A DNA stretch of 64,000 nt from Lumbricus rubellus. Lineage: Eukaryota; Annelida; Clitellata; Crassiclitellata; Lumbricidae. How positions within the stretch are numbered: the first letter of the stretch is position 1; every line of letters begins with the position of its first letter. Position numbers and translations under genes: made by a program. Below, one piece after another: positions 51,099 to 64,000 of this stretch. The DNA lies in NCBI GenBank assembly GCA_945859605.1, contig OX243814.1, forward strand, positions 37,074,524 to 37,138,523. Reading direction: 5' to 3'. The notes below the pieces were generated by a model. It was given only the letters and a program-made list of their open reading frames with translations, made no database searches and was not told the origin of the DNA.

Positions 51099-51611
51099 AT
51101 GTATTGCGTAAAATGTAAAAAACAGACCCAGACGACAGATGTGCAGAACGCCGTGGCTAATAATGGGAGATCGATGCTCAGAGGTGTTTGCGTCGTATGC
51201 GGGAAAACAAAAACTCAATTCGTGAAGGCGTCCGCTGTTGCGCAAGGTGGGGATCTAGTTAGTTCACTGAACGCTGCCACTAGCAACATTAAATTACCTT
51301 GGGGTAAATTTCCGGGCGAATTACATTTGCCAGGCCATCAGTTTACTGGTCCCGGTACTAGACTAGATTTGCGTCTGAATAGCAACGAAACCCCCAAAGA
51401 TTGGAGCAAACCTATAAACAGGGTAGATAGCGCGGCATATATTCACGACCTGGCATACAATCAACACACTGATACGGCTTCTAGGAATGTCGCTGATAGA
51501 GCAATGATAAACCAGCTGAATAATATACCTAATCCAAGCTTGCGGGAACGCGTAGAGAGGGCGATAGTCAAACCCATCTTGTCAGCTAAAACAAGCCTAG
51601 GTTTGGGTTAA
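51099..51611 (+). CDS. Phospholipase A2-like protein with zinc ribbon
   Basis: 170 codons. N-terminal zinc ribbon C3/C6 and C31/C34. From about 75, the parvovirus VP1-type PLA2 signature: calcium loop FTGPGT (82-87), then VDSAAYIHDLAY (109-120) with the catalytic HD (His116, Asp117) and a later Asp133 in NVADRAM. This domain lets parvoviruses leave endosomes, so a membrane-breaching role in the particle is likely. The frame ends GLGLG-stop at 51609, overlapping the open integrase frame, which starts in the -1 frame at 51590. Confidence 0.88.
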   Translation: MYCVKCKKQTQTTDVQNAVANNGRSMLRGVCVVCGKTKTQFVKASAVAQGGDLVSSLNAATSNIKLPWGKFPGELHLPGHQFTGPGTRLDLRLNSNETPKDWSKPINRVDSAAYIHDLAYNQHTDTASRNVADRAMINQLNNIPNPSLRERVERAIVKPILSAKTSLGLG

Positions 51612-52552
51612 AAAAAAGCCCAGAATTACAGCAGGACCTGAAATGGACTAATCAATTAGCGAATGAATTACACAAACCAGTAGTAAGACATTTTAGGACG
51701 AGGCGGGTCCGTGTTGGCGGGATTGACCAGATTTGGGCGGCTGATCTAATCGACATGCAGGCTTTCGCTAGAGATAATGATGGCGTGAAATTTCTATTGA
51801 CCGTCATAGATGTGTTTTCGAAATACGGATGGATCGTTCCATTACATGACAAGAGTGGGAAGTCTACAGCTGATGGGTTCGTGAAGATACTCGGGGGTGG
51901 TCGACAGCCAGTCAAAGTTTGGTGCGACAAAGGGAAAGAATTTTATAATAAAAATGTGAAGAATTTAGTCGAGTTGTATTCTACCGAAAACGAGGGAAAA
52001 AGTTCCATCGTAGAAAGATGGGTGCGTACGATGAAAGAGAAGATGTTCAAATACTTTACGGCTAATTCAACTAGAAGATATATCGATGTATTAGATGAGA
52101 TGGTTAGTAATTATAATGACACGAGACATTCTTCGATCAAAATGACCCCCGCGAAGGCTAGTATGAAAGTGAACGAAAAGACTGTATTTATGAATTTATA
52201 CGGCGATGAGATTTCAGAGCCTATTACACCAAAGTTTTCAATCGGCGATCGAGTCAGAATAACTAAGAAGAAGAGCATTTTTGACAAAGGATATATACCT
52301 AGATGGACAGAGGAGGTTTTTGTAGTATCTCAGGTTCAATATACAGATCCGCCAACTTACAAGATCACTGATTCTAATTCTGAGGAAATACAAGGCTCTT
52401 TTTACGACCAGGAGCTACAGAAAACAACTCAAGAAATATTTAGAATCGAAAAAGTGATTAGGAAACGCGGGAAGAAATGTCTCGTGAAGTGGTTGGGCTA
52501 CCCAGACTCGTTCAACTCGTGGATTGATACTGAAGACTTGGTGACATTGTGA
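51590..52552 (+). CDS. int: Retroviral-like integrase with chromodomain, no ATG start
   Basis: Open from 51590 (just after a TAA) to the stop at 52550. The first ATG (51755) lies after the first catalytic Asp (IWAADLIDMQ), so it cannot be the true start. Second Asp in VWCDKGKEF and Glu in VERWVRTMKEK complete the DDE triad, with 28 residues between them, fewer than the roughly 35 usual. The C terminus is a chromodomain (FRIEKVIRKRGKK...LVKWLGYPDSFNSWID). The frame overlaps the PLA2 end in -1 phase, so it may be made as a PLA2-integrase fusion by frameshifting, from a non-ATG start (in-frame CTG at 51638), or be broken. It inserts the element's ends into host DNA with a 6-bp stagger. Confidence 0.88.
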   Translation, partial: NKPRFGLKKSPELQQDLKWTNQLANELHKPVVRHFRTRRVRVGGIDQIWAADLIDMQAFARDNDGVKFLLTVIDVFSKYGWIVPLHDKSGKSTADGFVKILGGGRQPVKVWCDKGKEFYNKNVKNLVELYSTENEGKSSIVERWVRTMKEKMFKYFTANSTRRYIDVLDEMVSNYNDTRHSSIKMTPAKASMKVNEKTVFMNLYGDEISEPITPKFSIGDRVRITKKKSIFDKGYIPRWTEEVFVVSQVQYTDPPTYKITDSNSEEIQGSFYDQELQKTTQEIFRIEKVIRKRGKKCLVKWLGYPDSFNSWIDTEDLVTL

Positions 52553-52692
52553 GACGATTATGAAAAAATATGTTGTGTTTGGGGGGAAAAATAATATTCG
52601 ATTAATCCAAAGACGATTATAAACCAACGGTGTAAAATCGTTTGCGATATTGTAATCCCATATCTACGTCGTAGTCCGCTCACGCCCTTGCA

Positions 52693-52929
52693 TCACACGG
52701 GGGGTGAGTTGCCATTGCGCCGACGACGAACGACGGTAATCGTGCCTGGCCCTTGTTGACGATCCGGACGTGGATACTTGCATGGGCATTCATCGTCGTA
52801 GCATTCGCGGTTGTGGTCGTCAATTACAACAATCAGCTCCGATCTCCGCAGTCTTGTATTATTTCCAACCAAGCCGAGCTGCCTGGCGATTTTTCGTAAT
52901 TCAGTTTTAGTTTTATTCGGGTAAACCAT
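52693..52929 (-). CDS. Small SAP/Rho_N-like protein at right end
   Basis: 78 codons from ATG at 52929, chosen because it is preceded by ATATAAA exactly like the left-end polB start. The upstream ATG at 52974, adjoining the inverted repeat, lacks this context. KTKTELRKIARQLGLVGNNT and RRSELIVVIDD resemble the SAP-like modules at the polB N terminus. The tail is Cys-containing and basic (YDDECPCKYPRPDR). It may bind element ends (inference). Confidence 0.6.
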   Translation of the reverse strand: MVYPNKTKTELRKIARQLGLVGNNTRLRRSELIVVIDDHNRECYDDECPCKYPRPDRQQGPGTITVVRRRRNGNSPPV

Positions 52930-52974
52930 TTTATATTGGAATATCTTCTCTTTAAGCCGAGTTGGATATTCCAT

Positions 52975-53136
52975 GAATTTGAAAAAGTAAGGCTATATTG
53001 GTCAAACTGCGCGGGCACTCAGTTTTTTAGGCTGGTATTGGTCAAATGGACGAAAGTCAAGGCTATACTGGTCAGATTGGACGAAAGTCAAGGCTATACT
53101 GGTCGAATGTCCGAGCTTGCTACATTCTGTTCTACT
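52975..53136 (-). repeat. Right terminal inverted repeat of Polinton
   Basis: Exact reverse complement of 37744-37905 in all bases I compared, ending CTGTTCTACT. The target copy GGGGCA follows at 53137-53142. Confidence 0.95.
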
Positions 53137-53182
53137 GGGGCATCGCACCGAATGGACCTAGTATGTTAAAAAACGGTCCTGA

Positions 53183-53745
53183 TTGGTGCAAATCTATTTC
53201 TGCCTCATCTGATCTAATCTAACGAAACCTTGTCTCGTCTGAACTGATTAAGTTCAATGGTTAGAAACCACTCTTTTTTAAATTCAATTTATTAACTACA
53301 ATTTGTTGAAAAAATAAGTCTATGATCTTTCGTTGTCAAGTTTGTGGTCTTTTCGATAACCGCGGTCGGAATTCAGTGAGTCAGAATGAAAAGTAATCTG
53401 TTCGACTAGGCTAATTGCAGACTAAAAATAGGTCTATGTCTATTGTCTAATTGTGTTACACTTCAAGTTCGAGTTGTTCTATGACCATCGACGTTTATCA
53501 ACGGATCATTGGCAGAATACAATTGATTGACAGTTCTCTTACGTCATCTTAGAAATCAATCAGGAAGTAGGCAGTTGAGTAAATACCTACTCTGCTGTCG
53601 TGGTCTTTTCATAGAGCATACACCCTATAATAGGTCCCTATTACACCAGCATAGCGTTTGAAGGTTGGGTACTTTAATTTGCGACACGTTAGTTGATGAT
53701 GCTCTTTACGAAACAGGCAGGACTCAGAAGACTGATAATAATTAT
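53183..53745 (+). repeat. 0.55-kb direct repeat, copy 1
   Basis: From TTGGTGCAAAT to AAACAGGC, this segment aligns with 63311-63845 in the same orientation with perhaps 85-90% identity, apart from indels. No TG/CA ends or target duplications are seen, so it is a segmental duplication or a dispersed repeat, not an obvious LTR. Confidence 0.8.
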
Positions 53746-56185
53746 TGTAGACCTAGATTCAATGTTCTTCAGCTTCTTCACAAAAGGCAATCAATATTCT
53801 TTTCCCAAGTCGTCTTTTCATAAAGATCTAAAAAATTACTTAGATAATAATTATAGAGTCGTATTCAAACACTGCTTAATTGTTCGCAGCGTGGTCAACA
53901 CGAGCATATCACTTCGAAGTAGAGTTAGTAGACTCTCAGAACAATGCATGCCAGTTACGACAAATATCTTTGCTATAGTTATCATCATTGACGTACGCAA
54001 CTCATTCTGTTACTAAACGCATTGTTCAAATTGAATGAGTTATGGTCAATTGATTCCAGTTTGAGTCTCAACTACATGTCTGCATATAATCTAAGACATG
54101 TGCTTCTAATGTATATCAAGCTATATTGGGTCCAAGTAATTGCATAACTGAATCACGTGCATTCCTATAATCTATAAAGAAGTAGGATAACTGACTCCTT
54201 GGATAGGTACAAATTACCTTCTTCCTTGCTTACTCACTCCCCGTATATTAAACATACATGTAAATATTTGTGTGTGAGGTGAGTACACGCTACACAAAGT
54301 CATGCGCAGGCCTATACCCTCGATTGCAACCTTGATTGCATGTAGTTTGGTAGAGAAGTATGCGTGTAAGTAAGTAAGTAGATAGTCGAGCACTTAGAAA
54401 AAGGACAACTGAATAGTCTGAAAGTGAGTGAGTAAGCAAGGAAGAAGGTAATTTGTACATTGGCGACTCTAGTTGATGATGCAGGTCACCTGGACAAAGA
54501 AAGTGTGTACATAGTGAAAACGCAAAAGAATGTATAATATTATTATTATTATTGTATAGCCTACACGTAGACCTAAACAGGCGGATAAGTTATTAGTTTT
54601 TGCTTTAAAAAGATAAGGACACAAAGGAATTTGTAAAGTTTAAAATAGCACTCTGTTTCTATTATTAGTAATAATCAAATTTATTTGCCTATAGTTACGA
54701 TTTAACTTCAAATGGAAGAGTCTCTTTGAAGTTCCTATAGTAGAGCTAAAAAATTGCAAACATTATGCCTATAATATGCTAACATAGTAATGCTATAAAA
54801 GTAAATTGCATGTAATACAGTAATCAATTCGTTGATAACCATTACCAAATTGGAGATAGCGAATCAAAAAATTATACATCGAGTTTACATGTAAGCCCCT
54901 AATTTAGTCTTAGTCTCTCATAAGCCCTTGTACGAGAAGAACAACGTGAGCTTCTGCTATGGTTGCATAATGCATAGCCTAATAATTATTATAATAGGCC
55001 TATGCTCTCGATCGACATAAATGTTAAAACTCTTAAACCCTTTATCTGACGAGTAGATTGTCAGCAAAAGCAATCTGATGAGCTCGAGAACTAGCGTACG
55101 TTGAAGAAACACATAAGACGCGATTGTATTAATTTTGTTTGCCTGTAGGTTACTTTGGCTCCAACACCAGATTAACCAAGTATGCCAGAGCATAATAGAC
55201 TATTATTGTAATCTCGTTTGAGATTAGCCTACAATGCATTCAACTGCTGTTAGTGCATTATTTGTCCGGCAGTGAACGAAATGCATTGCACTGATAGGTG
55301 CCTCATGCACAGGTAGGTTTCAAATGTACAGATCAAATGTCAGAAACATATATATTATAATATATAATATATAGCCTACAATTATGCATATAATTATATA
55401 CTTGCGGGATGTACTTCATTTGTTCCCTTTCTCTCAACGGGTAACACACCGGATCTGTGCATTCGTATTGCGTTGCATTGATGGTTTAACTAACTTCAAC
55501 CTGCCGGAAGAATAGGGGTCTATGCTGTTCAACCTTGAATGTTCAACGTCGAGATTCCCTTCGTTCAGCTGTTCAGGCTGAAAATTTTGTCCATGACTCG
55601 CGAGCCTCCACGAGGCAACGCCTTTCTTTCTTGGTCGCTTGCTTCGCCATCTTTAAATAGTGTCATTTCGCTCATTGACAAACGGTCGCTCCACCATGTT
55701 GTTCTCTAGCCGTAAGACATGCGCTATTTAGCCTAGGTTGGGTTGGAGTTGCTTCTGAATAGATAGTCTTGAAGGAGCGCTATATAAGTGCAACTAATAA
55801 ATAAATAAATAAATATAGAGAGGAGTGGAGGAGATGCGTCGCTCGATGTGCAGACATGCACAGGAAGGACTAAGTTCTAAGTAAGTAATAAATAAATAAA
55901 TATAATATGTGGGCCTACTTTGGAGGCTTGCTTTAGTTAGTGCTTAAATGAATGTCTCTTTCTCTCTGAAAGATACGTGCGCAGTTTCTTTTCGGCTTCT
56001 GCGTTAACTGACCGAATATTTTGACTTCATTTATGCATAGGCTACCTTACTTGAAAAAATATGAAATTTAATTTACAGCTGACCTCAATTTCGGCCTACT
56101 ACATTTCAGCCCGGACAACACCTGATTTAACCGTCTTATTTAACATTCTCGGTTTGTATTATTTTGTAGAATACTCTTCCAAACG
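53746..56185. other. Upstream region of the receptor-like gene
   Basis: No gene recognised apart from the fold-back at 54207 and a LINE-type tail at 55735-55815 (GCGCTATATAAGTGCAAC then AAAT repeats). It probably contains the promoter of the gene starting at 56186, but I see no reliable core element. Confidence 0.4.
54207..54458. repeat. Small fold-back element with 33-bp arms
   Basis: GTACAAATTACCTTCTTCCT... (54207-54239) is the exact reverse complement of 54426-54458. About 186 bp separate the arms. No target duplication was evident. Confidence 0.8.
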
Positions 56186-60842
<4,657 letters not shown>

Positions 60843-61407
60843 CAGCGAAATGGCGATTCCCACTTGATGGAAGCCACAATTGGAGTCTGGATCCCAAAGG
60901 ATGGGGGAAAATATCTTCCCATTGCACACTTCTTCACTCTCTCAAAACTGCATCCCATCGGTAGCGGACTAATCTTCTGCCTCTGGTGTGAATTTCGAAA
61001 GCCATCGGTTAATTTAGATTTCTTTAGACGAAGGAAGTTAGGCTACATGTAAGACATTACCTTTTGTTCTTAATGTCATAATGTCTGCCCTCTACATGTA
61101 GGCCTATACCCGAATGAATGAAAACTCAGCGGAATCGAACAAATTGTATGGGTCATATTTTGTTTAGAGTGGGACGATTCAAACTACCACAAACCACCCC
61201 GTGTCGGAGCCACTCTATATGCTATAGTGGGAACAATCGATATCACATTGGGGTGCGACGCATTTTGTGAGCCACATAAATTTGTCTTGCTGTGTAAAAT
61301 TTGATAACTTTACATTTCTGATTAAACCAAAAAATGTCATCTCTAAACCAAACACTTCTCAAGCACTTCGCAAATTTAGACGCAAAGATTTTACTTGCAT
61401 CTCTTAC
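60843..61407. other. 3' flank of the receptor-like gene
   Basis: No gene recognised; no F-box exon of the fourth family copy is visible here. Confidence 0.45.
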
Positions 61408-61466
61408 CGTTGTGTCATACAATGAGGTGAGTTTCGCACGTTTTGAATTGTCATTTTGCCGGAGAA
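61408..61466 (-). pseudogene. Orphan exon 2 of a fourth F-box/propeller gene
   Basis: 59 nt between acceptor CTTGTATCAG and donor GTAAGA, phase 1 to 0 like exon 2 of genes A-C, encoding LRQNDNSKRAKLTSLYDTT. Neither an F-box exon nor a propeller exon follows in the window, and I found no first exon upstream. It is probably a leftover of a duplicated and deleted copy. Confidence 0.65.
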
Positions 61467-61918
61467 CTGATACAAGAGAAAGTTTAATATAATGTAACCA
61501 CCTATAGCCTACGTAAGGTTGTTCCGCAATTGAAGCGAGTAATTCATATTTTATCATGTGATTATAATACAACTGAGTAACGAAAAAGGCCACCTCGTGT
61601 GCTCCCGTGGCGTGTAACGATACTGTACCATCGCAGGCCTAAACAACATACGGTGCTAGGGATTAGCTATACATAGTTCTGATTGGCATGACTAGGCGTT
61701 TATCGTGAATAGTAAATGAGCAAGAAACATTTAAGAGGCGTAGGGATAAAACTATTCTATCAGGGACCAGCCTATACGTTATTTGGGACAGTATCTAATC
61801 ATATGACGACACAACTTAACCCTAACCGACTCCACGACGCCTAACCTGCCCCTAATCGACCCTCGCGATGCTTAACCTAATTCTAAACGACACTTAAATC
61901 CCTGATACTATAATTTTG

Positions 61919-62601
61919 CCGGTGTCGCGTGACAGAAAAATCTCCCAGGCCGCATTTTGAAACATATTGTTTCGGCATGTCTATTCCAGAGTAATTCATC
62001 CCGGGGACAATTATAGTCTGAATTTAAGTCTCCTGGGAGAGAATATTTTCACAACCGCCGAAATAAAGTCTCCCTGTTCAGCGGGAAATGGGCTGCAGTC
62101 AGGGCCGGATTAAGGCATGTTCAACATGTTCGGCCAAACAGGGGCCCCACACTTTAGGGGGTCCCCACACATGAGAAAACAAATTTTTTTCAGGAGAAAT
62201 TTTTATATTTTGAGCAAATTTTGACCAAACGACTAAAAAAGGTCGCCAGCTATTTTTGGCAGGAAAATTTAGGTAGGCCTAATGGCCTATATTCTACGGA
62301 AATTTCGACCAAACGACTGAAAAAGGCCATCAGAATTTTCGGCTGTAGGCTATACCCGCAAATTTCCCGAACAGGGCCCCCACATTTCTTAATCCGGCCC
62401 TGGCTGCAGTCGCTAAAAATTTATAGATGAGCACATTAAACCGTTACTTTATTCTGCTGAATAATTTAACAGGAACAAAATATATACTTGTAGGCCCTAC
62501 ATCAGGAAATTTCTTCCACAACAGAGTTTCGGAATTGGGAGACTCTGTTACGGGAGGAGACTTATTTATATCGGTGGGGAGACTTTATATTGCGACACCG
62601 G
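61919..62601 (+). mobile_element. MITE with CCGGTGTCGC ends (copy 2), host to a hAT MITE
   Basis: Ends CCGGTGTCGCG and GCGACACCGG. GTCTCC/GAGACT words are repeated near both ends. It is split by the hAT-like element at 62100-62402. A related copy in the opposite orientation is at 5389-5781. The target duplication could not be fixed. Confidence 0.65.
62100..62402. mobile_element. hAT-like MITE, TSD GCTGCAGT
   Basis: 303 bp, ends CAGGGCCGGATTAA and TTAATCCGGCCCTG, perfect 8-bp GCTGCAGT on both sides (62092-62099, 62403-62410). It contains the ACGACTAAAAAAGGTCGCCAG body motif. Nested in the MITE above, so it is the younger of the two. Confidence 0.92.
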
Positions 62602-63310
62602 AGTAGGTTCGCTATTCGAACTGTCTAGTATTGACTTGCACTCTGAGACACCTTTTGCAACATTGCTCAGAGGTAAAGCCTTGGACCGAGCACTAAAGGT
62701 CCACAGCAACACATTACAGATGGCGTTGAATGATCTCACGTGTCTTGAAGCACAGGGTGCACTTATGATACTTCGATCCTGTTTTGGAGCGCCGAAACTT
62801 ACATGAAAACTTCGGTCGGCCCCGTGCGCATATACCCGAATCGCAAACCGTATAGCACTTCAGAGATATTTTATTTCTGTGGACTGGAAGTCGGATGAAC
62901 GATGAAAACATGATATTAATTACTGCTGGCGTGTTGCAGTATCATTAGAAGCTGGATGAGCATATTAATTAACAGAAGCAGCCACTTTCCGCAAGCGTTT
63001 GGAAAGTATTGTCTTTGATCACAAGTGGTTTTGTGCTGTAAGGTCCGAGTAAGTCTACCCACCGAGAGTTTCGTCCGAAGGGCGCTCTATGAATTCAGGA
63101 TCTCGAATCCGTTACTAAACTCTTTCGTGCAAAACAGAAACTTAGCATTTAGCGGTGTATACGTGGGTTGCGAAGGGAACAATCAATCTGCTTCTCGTCC
63201 GGAATGGATGAATTATAGGCCTAAGTTAAAAATGTCTATACCTAGGCTACTCATAAGGCATTGACAGACCCTCACGAGTCGATTTCTTGAATTTGGCTTT
63301 GTCCTTGCTA
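62602..63310. other. Non-coding stretch, nothing recognised
   Basis: Short open frames only (62714-62911 minus, 63025-63264 plus), with no supporting features. Confidence 0.4.
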
Positions 63311-63845
63311 TTGGTGCAAATTCGTTTCTACCACATCTGATCTAATCTAACGAAATCTTATCTCATCTGAACTGATCAAGCTCAATGATTAGAGACCAAG
63401 ACTTAATCCACTTAACAATAATTATCGATGATCGCTGAAAGAAGTAGGTGTATCGTAGCCAAGTTCGTGATCTTTTCGATAACCGCGGTCGTAATCCAGT
63501 GAGTCAGAGTGAAAAAGTAATCTGTTCGACTAGCATTGAAAACCTATTGCAAACTAAAATAGGCGTAGGGCCTACATCTAATTGCGTTGCACTTCAAGTT
63601 CGAGTTGTTCTATGACCATCGAGGTTTATCAACGGATCATTGGCAGAATACAATCGATTGATTGACAGTTCTCTTATGTCATATTAGAAACCAGGAAGTT
63701 GGCAGCTGGGTAAATACCTACTCCGCTGTTGTGGTCTTTCATAGGGCATACACCAGCATACTGTTTGAAGGTTGACGACTTTAATTTGCAACACCTTAGT
63801 TGAAGATGCACTTGATACGAAACAGGCCAGAGATTGATATTTAAT
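63311..63845 (+). repeat. 0.55-kb direct repeat, copy 2
   Basis: Homologous to 53183-53745; shared stretches include GATAACCGCGGTCG and TATCAACGGATCATTGGCAG. It may mark the start of a second copy of the segment containing the receptor-like gene, beyond the window. Confidence 0.8.
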
Positions 63846-63853
63846 GTAGGCCT

Positions 63854-63856
<3 letters not shown>

Positions 63857-63901
<45 letters not shown>

Positions 63902-63950
63902 TAATAATTATTATTATTATTATTATTATTATTATAATAATAATAATAAT
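63857..63950. repeat. (AAT)n microsatellite and inverted (ATT)n
   Basis: AAT triplets are followed by ATT triplets, forming a potential hairpin, then a GCGCCATATAAA-type reversed LINE tail at the window edge. Confidence 0.9.
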
Positions 63951-64000
63951 AATTTTAAAAAAATAAAAAAAATAATAACGACAATTTATATGGCGCCATA

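Larger units (their letters stand above)
37744..53136. mobile_element. Full-length Polinton/Maverick (adintovirus-like) element
   Basis: 15,393 bp, 5'-AG...CT-3', with 162-bp terminal inverted repeats (37744-37905 and 52975-53136) that read as perfectly complementary, and a 6-bp target duplication GGGGCA. It carries the Polinton hallmark genes (protein-primed PolB, retroviral-like integrase, adenovirus-type protease, packaging ATPase, capsid and penton proteins) plus fibres, PLA2, HNH and small proteins. Gene blocks: plus (37989-44737), minus (44823-51069), plus (51099-52552), minus (52693-52929). Perfect TIRs and nearly all frames open indicate a young copy. Possible defects are the PolB frame change and an integrase without ATG. 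Confidence 0.97.

Noticed and set aside
51609..51617. Transcriptional slippage on the A8 run joining PLA2 to integrase
   Set aside because: The TAA stop comes before most of the run, so slippage there would not bypass it; a shift must occur earlier.
51755..52552. Integrase starting at the first ATG
   Set aside because: It would lack the first catalytic Asp and the conserved region before it, which are plainly encoded upstream in the same frame.
52930..52974. Start of the right-end small gene at 52974
   Set aside because: The ATG lacks the AAAATG context shared by the element's genes and abuts the inverted repeat; 52929 has ATATAAAATG.

Overview
The window is animal nuclear DNA from what looks like a marine invertebrate deuterostome, probably an echinoderm; that assignment is an inference. 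The grounds are host genes split by GT/AG introns, tRNA-derived SINEs, LINE tails, many tri-nucleotide microsatellites, very frequent TAGGCCTA-type words, and a Ty3/Gypsy element with the integrase-before-RT order known from Gmr1-like elements of deuterostomes. No bacterial-style gene organisation is present.

Layout. (1) 1-13.5 kb is a repeat graveyard: SINEs, broken LINE fragments with a large nested palindrome (3.3-3.9 kb), Tc1/mariner-type elements with TA target duplications and a hAT-like MITE. (2) 13.6-36.8 kb, minus strand, holds three paralogous four-exon genes (A, B, C). Each has a short basic/acidic first exon, a second exon with an NAKR-type basic patch, a 208-nt F-box-like exon (208 nt in all three) and a long beta-propeller-like final exon. 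Gene A has a frameshift at a homopolymer. Gene C has an in-frame TGA and an acidic 12-bp minisatellite inside its coding exon. Gene B is open, but a 7.5-kb LTR retrotransposon (24047-31513) has inserted exactly at its start codon, so the ATG lies in the target-site duplication. A lone second exon of a fourth copy lies at 61.4 kb.

(3) 37744-53136 is a full-length Polinton/Maverick (adintovirus-like endogenous element). It is 15,393 bp, has 162-bp terminal inverted repeats that read as identical, starts AG and ends CT, and is flanked by the 6-bp duplication GGGGCA. It carries protein-primed DNA polymerase B (in two frames), an HNH endonuclease, an adenovirus-type cysteine protease, two fibre-like proteins with a shared N terminus, a probable major capsid protein, several small virion or unknown proteins, a penton-like protein, a packaging ATPase, a parvovirus-type phospholipase A2, a chromodomain integrase, and a small SAP-like protein at the right end. 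The set covers replication, integration, capsid assembly, maturation, DNA packaging and membrane penetration. Two breaks stand out: the polymerase frame is shifted near 39.09 kb, and the integrase has no in-frame ATG ahead of its first catalytic Asp.

(4) 53.1-64 kb, plus strand, contains a probable type I membrane protein gene: signal peptide exon, Thr/Lys/Pro mucin-like repeat exon, short exon, transmembrane exon and a Tyr-motif cytoplasmic tail. It sits among more hAT-like MITEs and a 0.55-kb direct repeat spaced about 10 kb apart.

Across the window I could align six short elements with perfect 8-bp target duplications (hAT-like), plus three Tc1/mariner-type elements with TA duplications. 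All coordinates and translations were worked out by eye; no database search was possible.
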